Source: Ulva prolifera
Lineage: Eukaryota; Chlorophyta; Ulvophyceae; Ulvales; Ulvaceae
Assembly (NCBI GenBank): GCA_023078555.1
Contig: CM041202.1
Location: forward strand, 2,352,022-2,416,021
Direction: 5' to 3'
DNA: 64,000 nt
Shown piece by piece: positions 23,701 to 34,249 of this stretch (the stretch's first letter is position 1; each line of letters opens with the position of its first letter). The translations under genes and the position numbers were made by a program. Below the pieces are notes generated by a model. The model saw nothing but the letters and a program-made list of their open reading frames with translations, was not told the DNA's origin and did not search any database.

Positions 23701-23870
23701 TCACACTATTCACCAGTGTCTTTGCAAAGGGGTTGTCACGCTAACTGGCCACGAATACAGCTGGGCTGGTGATGCCAGTGCTCGTGCCTGACGGTGTGCT
23801 GAGATAGCCCTCCTGTGGATGGCAGTGATGTGATCACATGCAGCCACTGGTATTCTGGCCAGCACAGATG
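20690..23870. repeat. 172-bp tandem satellite, about 18.5 copies
   Basis: The marker TGCTGAGATAGCCCTCCTGT recurs every 172-173 bp (20701, 20874, 21046, 21218 and on to about 23797). Each unit contains the palindrome TGTGATCACA. From 22549 to the end the units alternate between two types: GAGTACAG with GGTGGTGCC, and GAATACAG with GGTGATGCC. The first type recurs exactly every 344 bp (22549, 22893, 23237, 23581). Outer units are the most diverged, as expected for unequal exchange. Short open frames inside are repeat artefacts. Confidence 0.97.
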
Positions 23871-23899
23871 CTTCCACCTAGTAACCAGCCTCGTTGCAG

Positions 23900-24165
23900 C
23901 GCTGCTGCCTCCGACGTGTGCACGTTCGGTGCCACGCCCTCTGCACTGCGAGGTAAGACAGAGGGCATGCCAGCAAAGACACTGTCACCACAGCACTGCT
24001 GCCCCCGACGTGTGCACGTTCGGTGCCACGCCCTCTGCACTGCGAGGTAAGACAGAGGGCATGCCAGCAAAGACACTGTCACCACAGCACTGCTGCCCCC
24101 GACGTGTGCACGTTCGGTGCTACGCCCTCTGCACTTCGTGTGAAGCCAGAGGGTATGCCAACACA
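23900..24165. repeat. 94-bp direct triplication
   Basis: GACGTGTGCACGTTCGGTGC occurs at 23913, 24007 and 24101, with the surrounding 94 bp repeated. The third copy is diverged and truncated. It adjoins the satellite's right end. Confidence 0.92.
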
Positions 24166-26315
24166 GAATCGCCCAGCACTGTGAGAATCGCTCAGCGCAT
24201 TGTTGTTGCGTCTGGCGTGTACGGAGTCTCCTCGAGGAGTCTCCTCAGATCTGTGCCCGCAACACTGTATGCGGGCACCCCTGCCCATCTGCATCAGTGC
24301 TTGGTCATGATGGGACTGATTAAACCTCCTCAAGCCTAAAAAGCTCAATCTTTAATGCACAACGCACTGGTTGACTCCAATCCTGATCGCATGCAAGACC
24401 GGCTCACTGCTCTATGTCATGCCTTTGGTAGGGCCAATATGGATGTCAAGCTAATGTGCAGTGCATAGTTGTGACGAAGACTTTGTGGCCACATCCTAGG
24501 CCTCAATGTGTTCCTGTGAATCTGCATTGCAACATCATGACACCGGATTGTTCAGCATTTATGAACAGTGTCGCTCTGATGGGGCTGCCGGACGATACCT
24601 ATGTGGTTCAATGCCTGCTGCGAGGCCCGTCTGTCATGTGTCTCACTGTTGTTACGTTGGCTGCCCTGGTGGCCACATACGCATGCATACTCCGCTCTGT
24701 CCCAGCTACTCATCGCTGCAGCGTGCAGACAACTTTGTACTGCGCAGAAGAAACTCTTATCAGCGCTGACATGTACCAACACTGACATCGTGGTCATCGC
24801 ATGTGCGCAGTGATGGCAAGTATTCTTATGCCTGCGGTATACGTTCTGCAGGGCCGGTTCCCGAAGTTTCATGCGCAGCGACCATGTCTATACGGCTTCG
24901 GTACTCATGTCACTTGTTTACACTTCGTTGATAAGCAAGTACAATGTGGCGCACTGTAGGTGTAGGGCTCGTTGTCCGTGCGAACTTACGCGTTTGTTAG
25001 CAGCAGCAACACGACCGCTTGGCTGCTGCCTAGGCAGCCAATCTTCAGCCAGAAAACAACAGAGAAAGGTATGATTCCTACGTGTAACAGATTGACACAG
25101 ATCCGTGCAATGTTACGGCGCAAAAGCGCACATGACCTTTCGATGTTAAAGAACTGCCCGAGTTCCACACGGTCTCTCAGCATCCTGAGTTGTGATTACT
25201 AGCAACTCATATCAAACTGCGCATCGGTTGTGATCCATGTTTTTAGTAGCTGCCAATCGTGGGATGAAGTTTCACGCTGATGGTTTCGTCGGAAGTCAAA
25301 CATCATCGCCGTCAATCATAGCCCCGTAGCCGACGGAGTGACCACGTTATGAATGGCACATGCTATGTTTCTGCTGATCTTGTATCTCCCGGCATGCCTC
25401 TGTCGTTGTCAGCATGCAACAATGTAGCTCGTCGGCTGCATGTCTCCATCAAAAATGGACACGCACACTCACCACGCACGCTCTCAGTACCGGATACTTA
25501 AGTTTAATATTGTATACAGTGTTTCGTGTAGACTAGCTGTGGTGAAGTGTCAAGGTGTTTGCGAGTATTGAAATGCCAATGCTTCACAGGTCACCGATTC
25601 CATCGACACTAGAAACTTCACGAAAACTGACCAAAGCACGAAACGTACTATTCGGCTCGTCTGGTACGGGCCGTCGTCTTTATGCGTTTCCGCTGTCGTT
25701 TGATCCTGTTGCACTGACCTTATGTCGACATGTTCGCCGATCACACACGGTTTGCCTGACCATGCGACGTTCTTCCGTGGTGAAATCATTGGTCGACGAT
25801 TTCTTCCTAATAGCAGTCTATGGGTGCTATACCGTGTACTGATTCCTAGCAGCGCCTGCAACGTACGCTAATTTCACACGTGCAGACCCTTTCCGAGGCG
25901 TTAAACATCTGACAGATGCACACTGACTTTGTTGCCTAAATGCAGGCTAACCTTTCAGGCACCACAAGCGGAGCAGGATACTCGTCTGCATCGAAACCGA
26001 ACCGAGTCCATGAGCAGCCGTCGTCCCATGAGCAGCGCACTGATCAAGCTGTTTCTGTATCTTTTGCTTTGTGCCGGACAGAACAGGCCAGTTGCCCCTG
26101 GATGCTGCAGCGTGCCGCGGGGAACGAGGCTGTGCGTTAGGTGCACTGGCTCGCAGCAGTGAACTGTGCGTTGGTGTCCGGTGGACACCAATGGTCACAG
26201 TTGAGCATCACCCCGTGTCATCATTATGTGGCTGCACAATATCGCATATTCGACACACCGCCGGTCAATGCCGTTGACGTACCTGTCGTGCAGTCACATG
26301 GCATCGGCCGGCGGT
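24166..26315. other. gene-poor stretch right of the satellite
   Basis: Frames at 24456-24785 and 25555-25842 are open but show no family signature. A CTCCTCGAGGAG palindrome lies near 24228. Overall lower GC than the flanking gene regions. No gene I can support. Confidence 0.35.
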
Positions 26316-26325
26316 GTGATCACAC

Positions 26326-26592
26326 ATTTTTTTTTTTCGGCGGATGCTCCCCGCCCTTGCGGGTAGAGCGGATCCGCCATTACAAAGCCATCCGTTAGCA
26401 CAGAGCTATAAAGGCAAGTCGCCCTTAATACAATGGCAAAGAAGGGCCTCCCTTAGTGCCGCCCTTGTGTAGAGTCATGCCGCCCTTAATTGGGCTTCAA
26501 AAAGTGCCACCCCAAATAAGGGCGAAATCTAAGGGCAACAGTAAGGGCGACATGTCACTTTCCAAGGGCAAAATAAGGGCGGGGGTAGGTAC
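26326..26592 (-). mobile_element. fold-back element with GCCCTTA/TAAGGGC motifs and A-tail
   Basis: The left half has CGCCCTT-type motifs and the right half TAAGGGC-type motifs (over ten in all), so the segment can fold on itself. At the left edge a hairpin (GGCGGATGCTCC... to GCGGATCCGCC) is followed, on the minus strand, by an A-run (about 10). That makes it look like a reverse-transcribed short RNA. No clear target duplication found. A TATAAA lies at about 26406. Confidence 0.5.
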
Positions 26593-28044
26593 AGACGTAG
26601 GCCGGGCACGAGCACGTACCACAGCTCTGCCGGTACAAAGGATATATGTATGATTACATAGCCGTATCCATCCACTATAGCATCAGAACATCCGCACGAG
26701 CACACTCAAGCAAGCGGCCACACGCCACCAACGTGACCACTACGGCCGCCAGATCTAGACCCCCACCCCTCCCTCACCACAGGTTGCCCCTACGCTGCAG
26801 ACTCACCAGCTGTGCGGCCCTCCCCATGCATATGGCCACTGTCTGTGGCAGCCCGCCGGAGCCGGCGCCGCTGTGTGTTTGCTGCCCAGGGCAGCACCCG
26901 CCCTCAGGCTGGCACCGCTACCCAAGGCAGACTCTGCTCGGAGCAGCACAGACGGCTTGGTAGGAGCCAGAGGGTGCAAGCCGCCAGCCGACCAAGACGG
27001 ACGGCATGCCGGCAATGTGAGACGGCATGTGCGCGGCGAGAGATCGACGTACAGGACATTACGTCCTGCCAAAAGTTCCCTGCCTGCGTGGCGAGCCATC
27101 AGACAGACATGCCGCAGCGGCGTGGGGTGGGCGAACGACCGCATGGCTGAGCGCCAACGTCGTGGAGGACACGTGTCAACAGTCCACAGTGTCAACAGGA
27201 AAACGTCCACAACTGGAGAGGCAGGTCGACCTGTTGTGCGACGTCGCACCACAGGAGCCGCGCGCACGACAAGAACAGGCCCCCTGCACATGTACACACA
27301 AGCCAAGGGGGGAGTCCATGGTGCAGTGCAATGGCTGCAGTATTCAGCCATGAGCATCGCCATACAACAAAACAAGCTCCAAAAGCTCGGGCTAGCAGCC
27401 GGCCACATATCACTGGGTTGCCACAGTTGGCCTCAAGCCCCATGCATCTCATCCAAGGCGTTGCCCCTGGAGGATACTGACCTTGTTTCAGCATGCATAT
27501 ACCTGGATGCACTGTCCTCATACACATTACATACGCGCAGTGAAGCAAAATCCAATTGTACATAAGGTGCCACTTTGGCCATACCTAATGACAGACGATT
27601 CTGAGTCAAGCATTCATCTGCCCTCTGAAACTGACTCCGTGATATGTGATGGTGTATCTCAGAGACAGCCCATGCATGGCCGAGCTTGTGGAAGCTGTGC
27701 ACCTCTCTCTGCGTGCAAACGTGCACTCATTTGTGCAAACATCACGCACACTCGATGTGCAGCCGACTGGCAGCTGCGCCAGACCTTGCAGTAAAATCAG
27801 CAAGTCCACTGAGAAACACAAGCGCAGCCGGGTCGTATCGTCTCATACATTGCATGACTGCCACACCGGCGCGGCCACGCTGATCATACTTGTGTCGCCT
27901 CCGCTGGGATGCTGTCGTGGAGGGCTGCGGCGCTGAATGTTAAGGCATGCAGCGGGCAGCTGACGCACCTGCGTCACCAATCACCGCCGCACCAGCTGGG
28001 ACGCAGCTGAGGGAGCACCCTGCGGCGGGGATGCAGCCCATGCT
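26593..28044. other. region open on both strands, no recognised gene
   Basis: Long frames occur on both strands (26873-27565 plus, 26803-27408 minus) with Arg/Thr/Pro-rich composition and no domain. They probably reflect high GC. A near-palindrome CAGGTCGACCTG lies at 27223. Confidence 0.35.
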
Positions 28045-28347
28045 GTGCCTTGTGCTTCGTGCCGCGGAGCGGGTGGGGGTGCGATGATGGTCGTGGGCGC
28101 CCTGACAGAGGCTTCCGCAGCGGCGGGGCCCGGGGATGAGGCTCAGGTGGGGGCAGCTCAGGTGGGGGCACCGCCGGACGCCAGCGCGACGCCTCCGGAA
28201 TATGCAACAGTGCCGGATTTTGTGCGGGTGAGTGCCTGGGTGCCATGTAAGACAGAGCGGGCGCGTCTGTGGCAAGCGCGATTGAGATGCGGGGCTCGGC
28301 TGCTGTATGTGAATGTGGCACACTTCCTGATGTTGAGAGCGCGTTGA
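28045..28347 (+). CDS. unassigned ORF, possible exon
   Basis: A 100-codon frame, Ala/Gly-rich then TPPEYATVPDFVRVSAWVPC. A GTGAGT donor lies at about 28229, which would end an exon within the frame after VPDFVR. A 15-bp duplication (CAGGTGGGGGCA) at about 28144-28170. No family recognised. Confidence 0.22.
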   Translation: MPCASCRGAGGGAMMVVGALTEASAAAGPGDEAQVGAAQVGAPPDASATPPEYATVPDFVRVSAWVPCKTERARLWQARLRCGARLLYVNVAHFLMLRAR

Positions 28348-29651
28348 GGGCGGCTTGGGGAGTTTGTGCGCCGCGCATTACGGCCGGAGCACTCGGGAGC
28401 TGCCGGAACGTCGGAAGGGGAGGCCTGCAAGGCATTCGGGGAGGGGGGCGCAACTGATACCATGCGGCTGAGGGTGTGGTGGCAGGTGACCGACCATCCT
28501 GCTGCTGTACGGACCGTCAGTCCACGGCTGGGGCCCCGGGGGCCTGCTCAGCTCCATTGCCATCCAGCTCCGAAGGCGATGCCGCAACGCACGATGACAA
28601 GGAGTCACATCACCATGCGCTGGCCAGCGATAGATGACATGGCAGTGACACTGGCAGTGCAGCAGTTCGAATTCGACACAGAGTATATACATGGGCAGCC
28701 CTAGCCAGGCCAGCCAAAACGGACATGTCCAGTGTGTCGGTGGGTGCCTGTCGCGATTGCAACCCTCCAGAGCATCCGATGCTGGAGGCGCTGCACTGTG
28801 GCGGCAGGTAGCCATGGGACATGCCACATGTGCCTTGTGGCCACATGCCTGGTGAGTGTGTCCCAGTACTAGTGGCGTAGGGCTGGATCCCAAAAGTGCA
28901 GTAGTAGTCCTTATGAATGCATGATCTATGCAGTAGAACAGTAACATCACGTGCATGCCCATGTGCCTTGTGTAGGCCATTACAATTGCTGGCCGGCCGT
29001 CGATACTGGTGGGGACGACACTGCTCTACCGCGACTGGATAATCAGGGATCCGAAGTGGATTCTCAATGTGTCATTGCGGCCACAGGCGTCGTCACTGAG
29101 TTGAGCAGGACAGATTCCCCGGGCTGCAGCCGTGCGAGCTCCGCGAACTCTATCATAGTTATGATGTCAGGAAGCTGCAGCTGCATGCCACATGGCAGGG
29201 AGCGCCGTGAGGCATGCCAACACGGGTGCACCCATGTGCACTGCTGGTGGCACCCATGCAGCTACGTAGCAACAAATCTTCCTGCAATTTGTGTGGATTT
29301 TACATAGGTATGTGCAGGTATGTGGGGACAGGGGGCTTTGGTACCGGTGTTTTTGTGTGTGGGTGTGGGTGTGTGAGGTCTTGCGAGTGCAGGGCTTGTT
29401 TCTGTCGTATGGTCCATTGAGCTGTGATGATTGACATAGTCGCGATCAGCCACACCTTTCAGACTGTCCTGCATAATGTTGTGCTATGCCCCTGGTGTCC
29501 GAATGCTTCAACATGTCTCGGGGCCCAAGCCCGTTTGCTACGACCATTGGGATCATGGTGTGCGCCAGCCAGACGCAAACACACAAGATTATCTAGAGCC
29601 TCAGGATCTGCAGACCCCATCAGCGCCGGCACAGACTTACATTCTCATCTC
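28348..29651. other. gene-free stretch
   Basis: No recognisable gene. TTACA at 29637-29641 may be the TGTAA signal of the WD40 gene ending at 29809 (minus). Confidence 0.35.
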
Positions 29652-29753
29652 CAGTGTTGGGTCGCTTTGCAGCATTTTCAGGGACGCCACCCAAAAAATA
29701 GACCTGGATACTCGGAACTGTGCTATGTTATCGGGCCCGATGACCCAACACTG
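29652..29753. mobile_element. hAT-like MITE, copy 1 (102 bp)
   Basis: Perfect 12-bp terminal inverted repeats CAGTGTTGGGTC and GACCCAACACTG. Flanked by an 8-bp direct repeat CTCATCTC (29644-29651 and 29754-29761). CAGTG termini plus 8-bp target duplications are the hAT signature. A related copy lies at 38863-38970. Confidence 0.88.
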
Positions 29754-29808
29754 CTCATCTCCACTACACAGTACATTGCGTCTGTCGCCGACTCCCGATG
29801 CCAGGGTG

Positions 29809-31374
29809 TCAGCCCTTGCGGCCAGCAAGGCTGTAGATGCGCACAGTGCCATCCTGCGATGCGGTCAGCACTAAATCCCCGTCACGGCCCCACGCCACTG
29901 ATCGGACATCCTCGCTGTGCCCCCACAGCTCATGTATGCGCGTGCCAGTGGCCGTGTCCCGCACCACGGCAGTGTTGTCCCGTGACGCCATCACCACCTT
30001 GGACCCGTTTGGGCTCCATGCGATGGGGTCTGAGGAGACGAGGACCGAATGCCCCAGCAGCTCATGCATGCTTGTGCCTGTGGCCATGTTCCACATCACG
30101 GCATCTACGTGGTCTGACGCCATGGCCACTGAGGACCAGACGGGGCTCCAGGCTACCGAGTGGACACGATCCCCATGCCCCCGCAACTTATGAATGCACG
30201 TGCCCGTGGCCGCATCCCACACCACCACAATCATGTCGTCTGACCCTGTGGCCAAACTGGACCCATCGGGACGCCATGCTACCGACCAGACAGCTTTATC
30301 ATGCCCTCGAAGCTCATGCGTGCGGGTGCCGGTGGTTGCGTCCCATATTGAGGCAACGGCGCCACCTGACCCTGTGGCTAACCTGGACCCGTCAGGGCTC
30401 CATGCCACTGAATAAATGGGATCGCTGAGCTCCTGCAGCTCATGCTCACGGGTGCCAGTGGCTGCGTTCCATATCATGGCAGTCCCGTCACTTGATCCTG
30501 CGGCCACCCTGGACCCATCAGGGCTCCACGCTACAGAGATGAAGGGCTTGACTTTGCGACTTGACGATGACGAAGGAAACATGCTGTTGCGTTTTTCGCA
30601 CCTCCGCAGCTCACGCACGCGGGTGCCGCTGGCAGTGTCCCACGTGACGACAGCGCCGTCGTCAGCTGCCGCCGTCGCAAACGCTTCGCCAGAGGGAGAA
30701 ACTGCCACCGCGTTGAGCGGGCTCTTTGAGACTCTGACCTTCTGGCCCTTGGGTGCCTGCCGGGCGGCACAGGCCTGCGCCAGGGCCATCACCTGCGCCC
30801 GGTCAGCGCCGCGCACGCGCTGCAGATCCTCCACCTGCTGCTGCAGCCCCCTCACCTCCGCCGCGGTGTGCTGTGCCTGCTCTGCGCTCTGCTGGCTGCG
30901 CAGCAGGTTTGCGAGGCTCATGTAGGTGTTCACGTCATCGAAGCGATTCTTGAGCTGCCAGCGCCTCTCATTCATCAACTCCTTCACGCTCGCCGCCTGC
31001 CGCAGCCTGGTGAGCGCGTTGCATTGCAGGTACGTGTACATCGCGGTGCGGGCTTCGTGCAGGGCGTCACAGACCGACTTGAAGCACTGCAGCATCGCCT
31101 TGTTGAGGTTGGCAGCGCCTTCAGCCTCCGGGAAGAGCTGCCCGAGGCGGAGGAGCTCGCAGACGACGGGCAGGCGGTTGATGGCGGTGTCCTGGATGTC
31201 CTTGCAGATCACTTCGCACATGCCGGCGGCGACGGTCGCCTCCTGGAGGGACTGGGCGGCCCTGAGCACCTGGCCTGCCATGACTACTGGATCCATGGTG
31301 CACGATATGGTGCCGAGGGCGGTGTCAATAGCGACCTCGAGGTTGCCTGCCGCGACTTCTGCTTGCAACCCCAT
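29809..31374 (-). CDS. helical N-domain / coiled-coil / seven-WD40 protein (copy 3)
   Basis: An intact frame; the MGLQ start at 31374 gives 521 residues. The frame stays open upstream to 31563, but there it runs into a retroposon fragment, so the longer start is rejected. The N-domain (1-130) begins MGLQAEVAAGNLEVAIDTAL and has VVCELLRLGQLFPEAEGA, very close to copy 1. Coiled coil at about 150-205. Seven WD40 repeats follow. The first carries an insertion rich in Ser/Lys/Arg (NSMFPSSSSSRKVKP) before the second; the last ends TVRIYSLAGRKG. Some blades have lost the usual Trp-Asp (VVRDTATG, VMWNMATG), so this propeller is less regular than copy 1. Acceptor-like CTGCCGCAG precedes the start by eight bases. 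Function unknown; likely a binding or sensor protein. Confidence 0.85.
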   Translation of the reverse strand: MGLQAEVAAGNLEVAIDTALGTISCTMDPVVMAGQVLRAAQSLQEATVAAGMCEVICKDIQDTAINRLPVVCELLRLGQLFPEAEGAANLNKAMLQCFKSVCDALHEARTAMYTYLQCNALTRLRQAASVKELMNERRWQLKNRFDDVNTYMSLANLLRSQQSAEQAQHTAAEVRGLQQQVEDLQRVRGADRAQVMALAQACAARQAPKGQKVRVSKSPLNAVAVSPSGEAFATAAADDGAVVTWDTASGTRVRELRRCEKRNSMFPSSSSSRKVKPFISVAWSPDGSRVAAGSSDGTAMIWNAATGTREHELQELSDPIYSVAWSPDGSRLATGSGGAVASIWDATTGTRTHELRGHDKAVWSVAWRPDGSSLATGSDDMIVVVWDAATGTCIHKLRGHGDRVHSVAWSPVWSSVAMASDHVDAVMWNMATGTSMHELLGHSVLVSSDPIAWSPNGSKVVMASRDNTAVVRDTATGTRIHELWGHSEDVRSVAWGRDGDLVLTASQDGTVRIYSLAGRKG

Positions 31375-31483
31375 GATTGGATCTGCGGCAGCGGTTGAAC
31401 TGAACATACGTATGTGGAAACACACAAGCGTAACGCCGGAGAGGCACTGCGTAGGAAGGCGGCACTGCAGGCATTGCTGGGTG

Positions 31484-31662
31484 TTACAAGGACAAAGGCA
31501 GCAAGGCGGGCAGCACCGCGAAAGTAGCAAGCAGACGAAGCAAACACCAAGACACCCACGCACATCTCACCCATCACCGGCGCAGCAAGCGACACAGATC
31601 CGCAGACCGCCAAGCACACACCCACACACCAGCACACACACGCACAGACCCCACGGCCCACT
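31484..31662 (-). mobile_element. retroposon family B, 179-bp copy upstream of WD40 copy 3
   Basis: On the minus strand it ends CCTTGCTGCCTTTGTCCTTG-TAACAC. The flanks are a perfect 14-bp target duplication, GGCATTGCTGGGTG (31470-31483 and 31663-31676). It sits 110-290 bp before the WD40 start codon, in its presumed intron or promoter. Confidence 0.88.
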
Positions 31663-31676
31663 GGCATTGCTGGGTG

Positions 31677-32619
31677 ACACAGCGCCACAGAATCACATCA
31701 ACACTACCCCAGGACGACCGAGCAGCAGGAGAATGTGCAGAAACGATCTGCAGGAGCACCACTGTCCGCATCTCCGAGGATCAGGGCCTCATCCCTGAAA
31801 GACCGCTACCAATTCAACGCTCATATGCTGATATCGATATCAGCAGGCGCAATAAGCGCCACCGCAGAGCGCTAAGATGCCGTCATCAGACTCAAACATG
31901 TACTCAAATATGTTTCTCTGCGAAGCCTGCCTCGAAAATGGAGCCCATATGTGAAAGTCAAGTGATAAGGCGACTCTCAGAAGGCTACCACAAGAGCGGT
32001 CTTATGACTGGTCTGCCACACCGTGCCACTGGCAGCTCGAGGCAGCACTGGAACCGCAACCACGAATACAATCCGACCGGATCCGGGACTTTGTGATTCA
32101 AGCCAAGCCGGCGAACCTAACACGCACATGTGCACGGTCAGCTGAAGCTCGTTGACGATGTGTTACGAACGACACTCACACATTACGACACTCACAAAAT
32201 CCATGGAGCCTATGCCGGCCTCAGCAGCAGGGGCCGCGGGGGGAGGGGGGGCAGGATAGGGCACTAATACAACTTGTAACTGCAGCTGTGGAGCATGTTT
32301 GCAGGCCTGTGTGTGCAGCAGTTGCTCCTGCGTGAGTCCAGACTGCTGCAACTGCAGCAGCAGCACATGCTTAAGAAATCAAAACTCTCACTCGCGAGCG
32401 GCCCCCACCCGGGTTCGCAGTGCTGCTCGGCTCGCTGCCTGTTTGTCTTTGTAACAAACATGCGACTGCACATGCACTGGCAGGCCTGCAATGTGTTAGC
32501 AGCTAGGCTACCGCTCACGATGTCGAGGCACACACCTCGATCGATGTTGTCTGCCGGGCCAAAGTCCCTCGTGCGCGTCTAGTCGATTAATCGCTGATCC
32601 CCGCCAGTCGATGATCACG
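31677..32619. other. gene-free stretch
   Basis: Includes ATATCGATAT (31831) and a CAG/CTG-rich patch around 32340. A 140-codon frame (31674-32096) has no family signature. Confidence 0.35.
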
Positions 32620-32930
32620 CCACCACGAACGTAACCTGAAAAATCAGCAGTGACGAAGTTGAATCAACTCGATCGCTGTTGCGGGGACTCGGGAGAATGT
32701 GAATTGACTCGGGAAGCAACATCAGTGCAAGATCCGACCCGGATTCGCAACAGTGACGTGGACAGAACAGCTGCAGACGGCGTTGAAAACACATACCGGT
32801 GCTGCGTAGTTGCAACTCAAATGTAGATGGATCGACTATGATGGAGGTTTGTGCATTGCCCAGTGCTTCGCGACGGAAAGCAGCTTGAGAAGTCAGCGCC
32901 TGGCACCCGATCGGGCCCAATGCAAGTCCA
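32620..32930 (-). pseudogene. decayed gene family X, copy 4
   Basis: Minus-strand blocks: FRREALGNAQTSIIVDPSTF and HCCESGSDLALMLLPES, matching copies 2 and 3. DNA blocks AAGATCCGACCCGGATTCGC and GTGCTTCGCGACGGAA. Broken. Confidence 0.4.
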
Positions 32931-34240
32931 GGGAGCACGCAGGCAGCTCAGACACTGCTCTTACATGGTGGCAGTTAACCTACACGGGTGTTTCACAACC
33001 CCATGAACGCCACAACACCTGTGTCCTTGTCACTGGACAGGATATGCGTTTCGGTCGGAGCTCGTATGCATGCATATGACTGCGAAGACTGGCCAGTTCG
33101 TCGAGCAGAAGCCGCGTCAACATTGCATCACGTTCGCAACGGACGCCCCTCCGCGCGTCTGCGACGCCCAACACATGCCCGCTGAGCTCCAAGCACCCCC
33201 AAAAAGTTGGCTGCTGGCAGGTTGCTGTCATAGTGCATGCATACGTTACATACTATGTATAGTATGTACATGTTTTGGGATGTACAGTGGCTGCTATAGT
33301 GTGCTATAGGCACACCAGATAGTCCCCGAGCGGCGCACAGCCTGACAGATCAGCCAGGTTGCAACACTCGCTGTGGAGCACCGCATGTGTGGCCCCCCGC
33401 AGTTCTCACTGGATGCAGCGGCCATCAGCGTCCAGCAGCGCTGTATGCAGTGGCCGTGCGATCATGATTCATACGCTAGCTGGGCGCTGCTATAGCTAGT
33501 TACAAAAGAGTGAACGGGAGAAAACAAACACTGAAACCGAACTACTATAGCTAGTAGGGGAGGTCATATCCATACTGCATGCTGCTCCAGTTTTCGGCAG
33601 GCAAGGAGCAGTTGTGTACCCAAATTTTAAGCTTAAGCGCTTGTGCGTGAAGCCCTAACGAGCTCTGGTACAGCTGCGGCACCGTGCCGCAGCTAGTGAC
33701 TGCAGCTTTGGTTTGCGTGCACGACCATGGACCCTGCCATGAAACCTGCGCAGCGGCTTGTGCGTGCGACGGCCTGCAATTAAGCAGCGAGGCAGGCTGT
33801 CCGGCAGATGCATACCAGCTCGGCTCTGCCGCTGCAGCTGGTGCTGTTCATGTCACGTCCATCAAGTGACAAAGGGTCTCATGGTGCGCGTTGGACAGCA
33901 TGTTGATCGACACGAGCCTTCCCAAGGTAAGGGCAGTACAGCAGCCTGAGTGATGAAACTTCTGGACCAGACATTGCTCAGGTCATCACAGCACATGGTC
34001 TCGCGCATCGACACTACGCAGTACTAGTAGTGTTCAGTATACTGAACACCACATCTGCAGACACTTCTATAACACCCTGGTAACACAGACACTTCCGTAA
34101 CACGGTAACAACTCGTAACACCAACGAAGGGACTCCCATCGGATGCACCGCGACTCTCATGGCAGTGGGATACATGTCGTGACGCTGCGCAGCGCGACCT
34201 CTCGCACTCCATCGATGGAGTGATCACCCAGGCGTGAACC
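32931..34240. other. gene-free stretch with one LINE tail
   Basis: A hairpin CATACTATGTATAGTATG at 33250, a LINE tail at 33501-33544, and a cluster of five GTAACA/TAACAC motifs (34068-34117) that looks like repeated retroposon 3' ends. No gene seen. Confidence 0.4.
33501..33544 (-). mobile_element. LINE family A, 44-bp tail-only copy
   Basis: Only the last 44 bp of the LINE are present (minus strand, ending CTCTTTTGTAA). Flanks CTATAGCTAGT at 33490-33500 and 33545-33555 are a perfect 11-bp target duplication. Confidence 0.9.
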
Positions 34241-34249
34241 TGGTCAGCT

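Noticed and set aside
20690-23870. CRISPR array
   Set aside because: Units are 172 bp with no unique spacers, in a eukaryotic genome; this is a satellite.
26336-26385. tRNA gene
   Set aside because: The hairpin GGCGGATGCTCC...GGATCCGCC recalls a tRNA stem, but no cloverleaf with T-arm and anticodon arm can be drawn.
26803-27565. Overlapping 201- and 230-codon frames on opposite strands
   Set aside because: Both lack domains and have GC-driven composition; no reason to prefer either.
29837-30925. Plus-strand frames over WD40 copy 3
   Set aside because: Antisense shadows of the WD40 gene, as at 15324-16628 over copy 2.
31375-31563. Longer start for WD40 copy 3 (63 more residues)
   Set aside because: The extension runs into a retroposon fragment and is not shared by the paralogues, which start at the MGLQ/MVLE position.
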